A DNA stretch of 8,303 nucleotides from Chitinophagaceae bacterium (GTDB lineage Bacteria; Bacteroidota; Bacteroidia; Chitinophagales; Chitinophagaceae): assembly GCA_003526435.1 (NCBI GenBank), contig DPWF01000352.1, positions 1 to 8,303 on the forward strand, in the 5' to 3' direction. The notes below the pieces were generated by a model, which was not told the DNA's origin, did no database searches, and worked only from the letters and a program-made list of their open reading frames with translations. The translations under genes were made by a program, and so were the position numbers. Of the stretch, positions 1-7,982 are shown piece after piece. The stretch's first letter is position 1. Each line of letters opens with the position of its first letter.

Positions 1-493
1 TAAGGTTTTCGAGTATATAGTAAAAGGCCAGACTGGCCGTTACTGCCAGTACAAAAGGGAATATAGTGACCCAGTTAAATGGTAATGGCCTTCTCCTTAT
101 TCTAAGATCCATCTGTTGACCTGACCTCATAGCTGGTATTGAGTCTTCCAAAGGAAAAAAAATAAGACGTTGCGTCTCTATCAGTTTAGTAAAAGCATAT
201 TCTACGCCTAACATATACAGGTATAATAACCCTATCTGCAGAAATACAAACAACAGCCACCCTTTGATAGATTTTATTCTAGGCAGTAAAAAATACACAT
301 TGATATAAAAAACAATTGCCAGCACCAATACACTCACCGCCCTGAAACTCATGAGGAAATTTTTATCGGGCCCCCTGTTCGGGCGCAGGCTGATACTTTC
401 CAGAAAAAATATAAGTGAAAAAATACCTGCCCATACCGCTATATGCAGCACTATATTCCGGGAAGTAGTATTTTTTTGGAAAACCATTTTCAT
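1..493 (-). CDS. LytS/YehU-like sensor histidine kinase, N-terminal membrane part (partial, runs off left edge)
   Basis: This reading frame is open from an ATG at 493 to the window edge, giving 164 residues. Four hydrophobic segments are visible at about residues 15-31, 51-70, 79-98 and 141-160, separated by short basic loops. One such loop, at residues 132-136, is a run of arginines and isoleucine. The second segment ends in the pattern FYINVYFLLPR, which is very like the four-helix sensor portion of Bacteroidota LytS/YehU-type kinases, where a Tyr-x-Asn-x-x-Leu-Pro stretch is usual. The His_kinase and ATPase domains would lie beyond the left edge and are not seen. In this family the protein sits in the inner membrane and usually phosphorylates a LytTR-type response regulator encoded next to it. 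A terminator separates it from the genes on its right, so it belongs to another transcription unit. A second ATG two codons in is an equally possible start. The protein could be another polytopic membrane protein, since the catalytic part is missing. Confidence 0.6.
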   Translation of the reverse strand, partial: MKMVFQKNTTSRNIVLHIAVWAGIFSLIFFLESISLRPNRGPDKNFLMSFRAVSVLVLAIVFYINVYFLLPRIKSIKGWLLFVFLQIGLLYLYMLGVEYAFTKLIETQRLIFFPLEDSIPAMRSGQQMDLRIRRRPLPFNWVTIFPFVLAVTASLAFYYILENL

Positions 494-507
494 GTGCGAA
501 ATTCAAC

Positions 508-528
508 TGATTTGTGCTAAACAAATCA
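508..528. repeat. 8-bp perfect inverted repeat upstream of the kinase gene (possible operator)
   Basis: The arms TGATTTGT (508-515) and ACAAATCA (521-528) are perfect reverse complements around a 5-base spacer. The dyad lies 15-35 bases upstream of the kinase start codon on the minus strand, where an operator or a leader hairpin would sit. No U-run follows, so a terminator is unlikely. The regulator is unknown, and chance occurrence in AT-rich DNA cannot be excluded. Confidence 0.35.
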
Positions 529-565
529 CAAAATGAGATGAACTGCTCTTTTTTACCGGCGATTG

Positions 566-596
566 AAAAAAATTGGGGGAATAAGACTACTCCCCC
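566..596 (-). terminator. Rho-independent terminator of the DUF4270/outer-membrane-protein unit
   Basis: Read on the minus strand, a 9-bp stem (GGGGGAGTA with TATTCCCCC, including one G-U pair) closes a 4-base loop and is followed by AA and seven T residues. It lies 63 bases past the stop codon of the outer-membrane protein gene and before the next minus-strand gene starts at 493. It therefore ends the two-gene unit and insulates the kinase gene. Confidence 0.85.
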
Positions 597-659
597 TCAA
601 CCTTATTCAATACTAAGCCTGGCTGCAATACAACCAAGTATTTTATATGCCGGTTGGCA

Positions 660-1907
660 TTAATCATATCTTCTTCCCAATGTGTACCAGAAATCGCGAT
701 AACTGATCGTGAGATTAAAGGATGTATATTTTTCTTTGATCATTCCATTATTTACATTCCCTCTCATACCCAGCTCTATACTTCCATTCAATCCTAATCC
801 ACTTCTGGTAAGCATGGTTCCTGCTCCAAGGGTGATGCCATATTCGGTTAACTGGTGGCCCTTATAGTTTAAATATGTTTTATGCCGAAAAGCTCCCGCC
901 TGTAATTGATAGGCATCGTATTCTATGTTACGAAATACTTTTTTTGGTGCGTATTCAAGTCCAAATGAATACCTGTTACTATTGTTCAAAGAATATCCAA
1001 ATCCTTTATACTGAAGATTGCTCCAGGGCTGAGATGTATAATCAAATGCAAGGGTATATGCTTTCTTATAAGTTAATGCCAGTCCGCCTGCATAAGAAAC
1101 AGGAATCGTAAAATATCCGGGCTGGTCTTCTTCACGTTTTACAATGGGCGTTTCCTCTTCCCGCACTTCAAGACTATACACGGCATTTAAAGATGTTTTG
1201 CCAGAGAAAGTAGCGCCCGCTGATAATAGAAAATTCTTATGCACTTGTGTTTGCCATTGCCATCCCAGCTTAAAAGAAGGACCACTCATGAAAACATTAC
1301 GCTTGGTTAAAAGAGAAGCCGATACATTACTCAATACTTCCTCTTCTTCGTTCTTCTGGCCAAACAAATAAGAAAGTTCAACTCCCAGCGACATCTTTTT
1401 TCCTACCTTAAATGCGTTAGCGAGGTATACTTTATTCAGACTACCCGTTCCCTCATAATAAGTATTAGCGAAAAGATTGCTGCCCTGTATGTTTTTATTC
1501 CCGTAAAAGGAATAGTTGGAACTACTTACAGGCAATACGCCAAAACTTGCTCCCCATCCGGACTTTAGTTTAATGGCCAGAGCTGCTTTTTTAAACTGCA
1601 TATCAGACGATGTTGCATTGGTACCATCTGTAATGGCTTCACCCGAATACCCTACCGAACGGAAACGTGTAGATAATTCAAAATGAAAAAACCTGTCTTC
1701 CAGGTAACTATAAGATGCCGGATTGGAATGATTCAGGTAACGATAAGAGGGAAGTGCAAGACCTGCATGACCCATACCTGTGGTACGATCAAAAGAACTC
1801 TTCTCAATATCACCAATACCTAAAATGGAATAAGGTGAAGTATTATTCTGTGCCACCACACTACTGCATAACAAACATGCCTGAATCAACAACACCGGTT
1901 TAAGCAT
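660..1907 (-). CDS. Outer-membrane beta-barrel protein (uncharacterised, FadL/OmpP1-like appearance)
   Basis: The protein has 415 residues. It begins with a cleavable signal peptide (residues 1-19, ending SSVVA before QNN). The mature N-terminus then reads SPYSILGIGDI, matching the Ser-Pro-Tyr-Ser-x-x-Gly-x-Gly-Asp start seen in a family of Bacteroidota outer-membrane proteins. The rest is alternating polar and aromatic beta-strand sequence with many Gly/Asn/Ser turns. It ends in strands rich in Tyr and Phe, as expected for an outer-membrane barrel. The frame is open farther upstream to 2039, but that extension lies inside the preceding gene and would bury the signal peptide, so the ATG at 1907 is chosen. 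A purine-rich AGAAGGG stretch sits just before it, overlapping the stop of the upstream gene. With a 7-base gap, the two genes are probably co-transcribed and translationally coupled. The substrate or partner is unknown. A transport-type barrel is a guess from overall appearance. Confidence 0.75.
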   Translation of the reverse strand: MLKPVLLIQACLLCSSVVAQNNTSPYSILGIGDIEKSSFDRTTGMGHAGLALPSYRYLNHSNPASYSYLEDRFFHFELSTRFRSVGYSGEAITDGTNATSSDMQFKKAALAIKLKSGWGASFGVLPVSSSNYSFYGNKNIQGSNLFANTYYEGTGSLNKVYLANAFKVGKKMSLGVELSYLFGQKNEEEEVLSNVSASLLTKRNVFMSGPSFKLGWQWQTQVHKNFLLSAGATFSGKTSLNAVYSLEVREEETPIVKREEDQPGYFTIPVSYAGGLALTYKKAYTLAFDYTSQPWSNLQYKGFGYSLNNSNRYSFGLEYAPKKVFRNIEYDAYQLQAGAFRHKTYLNYKGHQLTEYGITLGAGTMLTRSGLGLNGSIELGMRGNVNNGMIKEKYTSFNLTISYRDFWYTLGRRYD

Positions 1908-1914
1908 TACCCTT

Positions 1915-3234
1915 CTATTTAACTGTTGCATAATAAATCTGTAACTCAATTTTATTATCTGCATGCTGCCTGTCTCCAATAATTGCTCTCTTAAATTCAT
2001 TGATATAAGCGGGTGAAGGTGGCAATAACAATAACCCATTTCTGTTTTCGGTTTCAGCAGCCAGCAATGCCTGTATATATTCAGTTACATCGTATGTGTA
2101 CTGGGTAGTACGACCATACAATAAATCTAACTGAAGGTCTCCTGTTTGTGTCACTGCTTCTCCCGAACTGTTTTGGAGGCTAAGATTATTCCCAATCTGG
2201 TTCAGCAAATTGGTTTGTGCCAACCTGAGTGAAGCCGGAAGACCGTACAGGTTTTGATAAGTACCATTAACCGGTCGCACGATAAGTTTAGCCTGTAATA
2301 TTTTTACAAAATGCGGCACTTTCAATATTTCTCTGATACTGGGAAACCGAATCTTAGTCATTACTCCTGACAAATACTGAACATATGACTGGTTAGCCGT
2401 TTGCGTACTCGGTATTTCATTCGCCAGGCTATTGAGTTGTTGTAAAGCCGTACCGGTTCTGTCTGTCCTTATTTCGTTAAAATGGTGTGCCGTATTATTC
2501 AATGTAAAATCAGTATACAGTTCCTGTTTATACAGACCTGGTTTTGTATAATGCAATCGCATTTTTACACTATCCTTAAACCCTATCAGTAAGCGGTTGG
2601 TAGCAGATGTAATGCGCAATCCTTTCATATACTGTATAAACCCATCTATGGTATTGATCTCCGGATCTGCAGGATGCTGGAGTTTGTTGAAAATGGCTCT
2701 CCCAAACTGGTCATTCAGGCGAATAGAAATAGTATCAGCCCGTAAAGGCCTGACCCATACGTTGGCTTGTGCCAGCGGATTTGTAAATACCGGAACGCTT
2801 TGTGTATTATATATTACCGCACTCTCATTATATGCCGAAATAGCTGCAGAGAGTTGATGTACTGAAACAGGCACCGGCATGCTGGTGTCTCCATAATAAT
2901 GCTGATTGGGTGTAAGAATCAGTTCTATTGAATCGTAGGTAACATCACGGTATACATCCGTGTATGACAGTAATGCCAGTTCAAAATAATTCGATGCCCT
3001 GATCTTTCCCAGCAAGAGATCGTCATAGCCACCTATAAATGAAATGCCGGATGCAGATGTGCCGAATGAATCAACATGAATATTAGATAACGATACCTGA
3101 AAAGTATCGCTCATTACAATCTGGGTGTTCCCGTTATCGAGATACTGGTCACCAAACTTTATATCAACTTTGGTACAGGATACACCAATCAGTAAAATGG
3201 CAAAAAAAGTAATGGTAAAATATCGCTGGAACAT
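1915..3234 (-). CDS. DUF4270-family lipoprotein
   Basis: The protein has 439 residues. A short hydrophobic signal ends in a lipobox (GVSC, with the lipidated cysteine at residue 20), so the product should be a lipoprotein. The mature part resembles the DUF4270 family of Bacteroidota. It has an early GGYDDLLLGKIRAS segment followed by YFEL, then a DSIELILTPN strand, a YYGDTS turn and a later RLLIGFKDS strand. The whole is beta-rich. The family has no established biochemical function that I know of. It is typically an envelope protein of about this length. The gene is first in a two-gene unit with the outer-membrane barrel gene that starts 7 bases after its stop, which suggests that the lipoprotein works with that barrel. 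It is divergent from the kelch lipoprotein gene. No clear Shine-Dalgarno sequence precedes the ATG, as is usual in Bacteroidota. Family assignment is by remembered pattern, not by a profile search. Confidence 0.75.
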   Translation of the reverse strand: MFQRYFTITFFAILLIGVSCTKVDIKFGDQYLDNGNTQIVMSDTFQVSLSNIHVDSFGTSASGISFIGGYDDLLLGKIRASNYFELALLSYTDVYRDVTYDSIELILTPNQHYYGDTSMPVPVSVHQLSAAISAYNESAVIYNTQSVPVFTNPLAQANVWVRPLRADTISIRLNDQFGRAIFNKLQHPADPEINTIDGFIQYMKGLRITSATNRLLIGFKDSVKMRLHYTKPGLYKQELYTDFTLNNTAHHFNEIRTDRTGTALQQLNSLANEIPSTQTANQSYVQYLSGVMTKIRFPSIREILKVPHFVKILQAKLIVRPVNGTYQNLYGLPASLRLAQTNLLNQIGNNLSLQNSSGEAVTQTGDLQLDLLYGRTTQYTYDVTEYIQALLAAETENRNGLLLLPPSPAYINEFKRAIIGDRQHADNKIELQIYYATVK

Positions 3235-3259
3235 TTTTTGGGGCTTGGTAAAAGATCAT

Positions 3260-3292
3260 TAACAGCCACAATGTTAGATGGCTATGCTGTTA
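3260..3292. repeat. Nested inverted repeat in the DUF4270 leader
   Basis: Outer arms TAACAGC (3260-3266) and GCTGTTA (3286-3292) flank an inner pair AGCCA (3264-3268) and TGGCT (3279-3283). The element lies 26-58 bases upstream of the DUF4270 start codon, in the 277-base gap between divergent genes. It could be an operator or an alternative leader hairpin. A weak Bacteroidota-like minus-10 element, TAACATTG, falls inside it on the minus strand, but no TTG sits at the right distance. Apart from this I see no convincing promoter in the gap 3235-3511. Confidence 0.3.
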
Positions 3293-3511
3293 CAGAATTG
3301 TTAGTATAGACAGTGCGTACTGATATCACTGCGAGTTTGTTTTTTCTTTCTGCAAACACTGCCAGGTCTTATATCTCAGGTTTTTTATTGCCAATTGTTT
3401 CGTTTTTAATCCGTCGGATAAAAATCATTGTTCATCTATAAAAATGAATCCTAAATCCATTTTAACGATTTGCCGAGGTTGTATAACAATAATTTCAGCA
3501 AAAATTTTTTC

Positions 3512-4537
3512 ATGAAGCAACTGAGATACACATTTTTCTTACCTGTAAGTCTTGTATTATTAATCGTATCCTGTACCAAGAGCAGTGACAACAGCGATGA
3601 AGAAAGCGGCAACTGGATCAAAAGATCAGATTTTGAGGGGAACGCAAGAACAGAAGCGGTTTCTTTTGTCATTGGCGATACTGCTTATGTAGGAACGGGT
3701 TTCGATGGCACCAATCGTTATACTGATTTCTGGGCCTATGATCCTGCAAAGAATTTCTGGGTACAGCGTGCGCAGTTTCCGGGGAAAGCAAGAAATTCTG
3801 CCGTAGGGTTTACTGTAGGAAGCAAAGGATACATTGCCACAGGTTATGATGGCGTTAACCGGCTGAAAGATAATTGGGAATATGATCCTGCCGCCAATCA
3901 ATGGACACAGAAAGCAGACTTTGGTGGAACAGCACGTTATGATGCTGCAGGTTTTGGCATCGGCGATAAGGGTTATATCACCACAGGCTTTGATGGTGGA
4001 TATACCAAAGATTTCTGGGAGTTCACACCAACGGGTGGTGTTGGTAATACAGGTGTGTGGACACAACTGATCAGTCTGGGTGGCACCAAACGTTCGGGTT
4101 CCACTGTTTGGGTACACAATAATAAAGCATATATAGTAGGTGGCCTTAATAACGGAGCGGCCATTAATGAATTCTGGATGTATGATCCTGTAGCTGCGAG
4201 CTGGCAGGAACTGAGAAAAATATCGAATGTAAGTGACGAAAGTTATGATGATGATTACAGCGATATTATTCGTTACAATGCCGTTGGTTTTGTCATCAAC
4301 AACAAAGGTTATATCTCAACCGGTGAAAATGGTGCTTATGTAAGCAAAACCTGGGAATATGATTTTGTTAACGACTTGTGGACCCGCAAAACCAGTTATG
4401 AACGAGCTGAAAGAAGTGGAGCCGTCGCTTTTGTAGTTAAAGGTCGGGGCCTTATTACCTGTGGCAGGAACAACTCTTATTATTTTGACAACCTTGATGA
4501 ATTTCTACCCGATGTCACCTATAATTCAAACGATTAA
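3512..4537 (+). CDS. Kelch-repeat beta-propeller lipoprotein
   Basis: The protein has 341 residues. It starts with a signal sequence and lipobox (LIVSC, lipidated cysteine at residue 21), followed by a Ser/Asp/Glu-rich linker of the kind that can mark surface-exported Bacteroidota lipoproteins. After that come six kelch-type units of about 45-60 residues. Each opens with a Trp strand (NWIKRS, FWVQRA, QWTQKA, VWTQLI, SWQELR, LWTRKT). Most then show an Arg-x-x-Ala/Gly pair, a Gly-Tyr-Ile or equivalent strand, a Thr-Gly turn and a Trp-x-Tyr-Asp closing strand. This predicts a six-bladed propeller, a fold used for protein or glycan binding. The catalytic residues of galactose oxidase are not recognisable. 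An upstream TTG at 3470 would add 14 residues ahead of a normal signal peptide, so the ATG at 3512 is preferred. The downstream DUF4907 gene overlaps its 3' end. Ligand and partner are unknown. Confidence 0.85.
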   Translation: MKQLRYTFFLPVSLVLLIVSCTKSSDNSDEESGNWIKRSDFEGNARTEAVSFVIGDTAYVGTGFDGTNRYTDFWAYDPAKNFWVQRAQFPGKARNSAVGFTVGSKGYIATGYDGVNRLKDNWEYDPAANQWTQKADFGGTARYDAAGFGIGDKGYITTGFDGGYTKDFWEFTPTGGVGNTGVWTQLISLGGTKRSGSTVWVHNNKAYIVGGLNNGAAINEFWMYDPVAASWQELRKISNVSDESYDDDYSDIIRYNAVGFVINNKGYISTGENGAYVSKTWEYDFVNDLWTRKTSYERAERSGAVAFVVKGRGLITCGRNNSYYFDNLDEFLPDVTYNSND

Positions 4538-4844
4538 ACGAAACTGGGTGTACATGTTTTTTCTCATGGCTATGGCCATTTTTGTACACCGGTTCTTTAT
4601 TGAGCAGCCATTGAAGACAGGTTACGAAGTTTTTGTGTTGCCAAAAGGATGGGGTTACCGAATTATACAGAACAACAAAGTCTTCATTCAGCAGGAACAG
4701 ATTCCGGCTGTTCAGGGTTATGCCTTTTTTCAGACAAAACAGGATGCGGAGAATACTGCCAAACTGGTAACACGCAAAATGAAAGATCATGAATTACCCA
4801 TGGTGTCGATTGCAGAGTTAGATAGCATGGGTGTTGTTTATTAA
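4512..4844 (+). CDS. DUF4907-family small membrane-anchored protein
   Basis: The protein has 110 residues. One N-terminal membrane segment (about residues 12-29) is preceded by Lys-Arg, which suggests an inner-membrane anchor or uncleaved signal with the rest in the periplasm. The soluble part carries GWGYRII, the IxQxxIPAVQG stretch and a later FFQTKQDAENTAKLV helix. These match the DUF4907 pattern (Gly-Tyr-x-Ile, Ile-x-Gln, Ile-Pro-Ala, then an Asp-Ala helix) known from Bacteroidota and without assigned function. The frame opens earlier, at 4461. The ATG at 4512 was chosen because it places the positive charges directly before the membrane helix. A start at 4554 is also possible. With the 4512 start it overlaps the kelch gene by 26 bases, implying translational coupling and a shared role at the envelope. 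Confidence 0.75.
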   Translation: MSPIIQTIKRNWVYMFFLMAMAIFVHRFFIEQPLKTGYEVFVLPKGWGYRIIQNNKVFIQQEQIPAVQGYAFFQTKQDAENTAKLVTRKMKDHELPMVSIAELDSMGVVY

Positions 4845-4848
4845 TATG

Positions 4849-4877
4849 ATTGCCCGGGGATTAAGACCCCGGGCAAT
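4849..4877. terminator. Strong hairpin between convergent DUF4907 and oxyR genes
   Basis: A perfect 11-bp stem, ATTGCCCGGGG (4849-4859) with CCCCGGGCAAT (4867-4877), closes a 7-base loop. It lies 4 bases past the DUF4907 stop and 6 bases past the oxyR stop, in a gap of only 39 bases. Position and stability suggest a shared bidirectional terminator. There is no proper U-run on either side, so it may instead act as a 3'-end-stabilising hairpin or need a termination factor. Confidence 0.6.
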
Positions 4878-4883
4878 ATAGTA

Positions 4884-5819
4884 TCAGTCACTGATCTCCA
4901 CTATTTTCTTATTCCTCAACTGCTGCATGGCTTTAGGTACCATTTGCAACACTTCATCTTTTAAGGTCTGAATGAGTTTGGTTTTAATATGATCACGATG
5001 TGTTACGAGACTCACTTCTCTTGCCGGACTCGGATCTTTTAAACGTTTCACCAGCTTCATCTGTGTTTTATTGAATTCCATCACCGCCAGTTCAGGAAGA
5101 ATGGTAAGGCCATTGCTTTTATCAACCATTCGTTTCAGTGTTTCAATATTCCCCGTGGCGTATTTGAAATGCAGGTCGCCACTTTTACGCAGCTCACATA
5201 AATTCAATACCTGTGAACGGAAACAATGTCCTTCTTCCAGTAACCAGAGTTCATTGGGGTCTATATCATCGGCCAGCACATATTTTTTGTCGTACAATGC
5301 ATTCTTTCGCGATACATACACAAATAACTCTTCATAAAACAATACATCTTCCCTTATAGAAGCCTCTTTTAAAGGAGTAACCACCAGTCCGCAGTCAAGA
5401 CGGTTATTCTTCAGTTCGTGTATCACTTCTTCCGTAATCGTTTCCTTGATTACCAGTTCCAGTTGCGGGTATTTTTCACGTATCTGTTTAAAGAGTGTAG
5501 GCAAAAGATAGGGCGCCAGTGTTGGAATGATACCAATACGCAGTTCGCCCGTCATTACATCTTTCTCATCATTAATCATTTGGCCGATCATGCCCGCTTC
5601 ACGCAATACCACCCTTGCCTGGGTAATAATTCTTGTCCCTATTTCGGTTGGTATTACGGGTTGTTTGGTACGATCGAAGATCTTCACACCCAGTTCATCT
5701 TCCAGTTTCTGCAACTGCATACTCAGGGTGGGCTGGGTTACAAAACATTTTTCTGCTGCCAGTACGAAGTGCCGGTAAGTGTCTACCGCCACCATATATT
5801 CCAGTTGTGTTAGCGTCAT
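4884..5819 (-). CDS. oxyR: OxyR, hydrogen-peroxide-sensing LysR-type regulator
   Basis: The protein has 311 residues, the normal LysR/OxyR length. Residues 1-60 form the winged helix-turn-helix (LTQLEYMVAV, then AAEKCFVTQPTLSMQLQKLE). The effector domain follows from about residue 90 with GELRIGIIPTLAPYLLP. The motif GHCFRSQVLNLC places two cysteines at residues 199 and 208, the same positions and 9-residue spacing as the peroxidatic and resolving cysteines of E. coli OxyR. This identifies OxyR rather than a general LysR regulator. On oxidation these cysteines form a disulfide and the tetramer activates peroxide-defence genes. It is transcribed divergently from katG across a 120-base gap. A perfect OxyR-type palindrome touches its own start codon, which points to autorepression. 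Further cysteines at 25 and 143 have no assigned role. The ATG at 5819 is chosen because the standard LysR N-terminus begins there. Confidence 0.93.
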   Translation of the reverse strand: MTLTQLEYMVAVDTYRHFVLAAEKCFVTQPTLSMQLQKLEDELGVKIFDRTKQPVIPTEIGTRIITQARVVLREAGMIGQMINDEKDVMTGELRIGIIPTLAPYLLPTLFKQIREKYPQLELVIKETITEEVIHELKNNRLDCGLVVTPLKEASIREDVLFYEELFVYVSRKNALYDKKYVLADDIDPNELWLLEEGHCFRSQVLNLCELRKSGDLHFKYATGNIETLKRMVDKSNGLTILPELAVMEFNKTQMKLVKRLKDPSPAREVSLVTHRDHIKTKLIQTLKDEVLQMVPKAMQQLRNKKIVEISD

Positions 5820-5832
5820 AGATTAAATCTAT
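5818..5832. promoter_or_regulatory. OxyR-binding half-site, perfect palindrome at the oxyR start
   Basis: ATAGATTAAATCTAT is a perfect 7+1+7 palindrome and fits all ten fixed positions of the E. coli OxyR half-site pattern ATAGntnnnanCTAT. It includes two bases of the oxyR start codon (5817-5819). OxyR bound here would be expected to block oxyR transcription or early elongation while helping to recruit a tetramer toward katG. The pattern match is direct; binding is inferred. Confidence 0.75.
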
Positions 5833-5847
5833 ATTATCATAAAGATA

Positions 5848-5862
5848 ATCAATTTGAACTAT
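5848..5862. promoter_or_regulatory. Imperfect second OxyR half-site
   Basis: ATCAATTTGAACTAT matches 8 of the 10 fixed positions of ATAGntnnnanCTAT. Its centre is 30 bases from the centre of the perfect site at 5818-5832, about three helical turns, rather than the 22 bases of the E. coli arrangement. It overlaps the proposed minus-33 element of katG, a position suited to activation by contact with RNA polymerase. Confidence 0.45.
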
Positions 5863-5884
5863 CGGCTAATTAAGTGTAATCTTG
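5853..5884 (+). promoter_or_regulatory. Putative Bacteroidota-type katG promoter
   Basis: TTTG (5853-5856), a 20-base spacer and TAATCTTG (5877-5884) match the Bacteroidota sigma-factor pattern TTTG/TAnnTTTG with one mismatch in the minus-7 element. Transcription would begin near 5890, leaving an AT-rich leader of about 50 bases without a Shine-Dalgarno sequence before the katG ATG at 5940. Confidence 0.5.
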
Positions 5885-5933
5885 CTGCTTGAATAAAACC
5901 CGTTTTCATCATCCAATTACCTTTTTAAAATAA

Positions 5934-7928
<1,995 letters not shown>

Positions 7929-7940
7929 CAGCTAACACAT

Positions 7941-7971
7941 AAAAATACCTCCGATATTCGGAGGTATTTTT
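7941..7971. terminator. Bidirectional Rho-independent terminator
   Basis: A perfect 14-bp stem, AAAAATACCTCCGA (7941-7954) with TCGGAGGTATTTTT (7958-7971), closes a 3-base loop. T-runs lie at the 3' side on both strands. It begins 12 bases after the dnaK-tail stop and ends 11 bases before the stop of the convergent minus-strand gene, so it can serve both. Confidence 0.9.
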
Positions 7972-7982
7972 TAATCTAACTT

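Noticed and set aside
351..536. 61-codon plus-strand frame near the left end
   Set aside because: It overlaps the minus-strand kinase gene, which has coherent membrane segments; this frame does not resemble a known protein.
1908..2039. N-terminal extension of the outer-membrane protein
   Set aside because: The extension is inside the DUF4270 gene and would put 44 residues before an evident signal peptide. The ATG at 1907 is the natural start.
3626..4117. 163-codon antisense frame over the kelch gene
   Set aside because: It lies wholly inside the kelch coding sequence. Its repeated composition mirrors the kelch repeats, and it has no start context or homology I recognise.
5418..5813. 131-codon frame antisense to oxyR
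   Set aside because: It is a shadow of a clear LysR-family gene, with no recognisable protein features.
5840..5854. Canonical second OxyR half-site at 22-base spacing
   Set aside because: TAAAGATAATCAATT matches hardly any fixed position of the pattern. The better second site is at 5848-5862.
7941..7971. Palindrome as an attachment site or integration scar at the junction
   Set aside because: It has the form of a bidirectional terminator between convergent genes, lies 370 bases past the junction, and no integrase or repeat partner is present.
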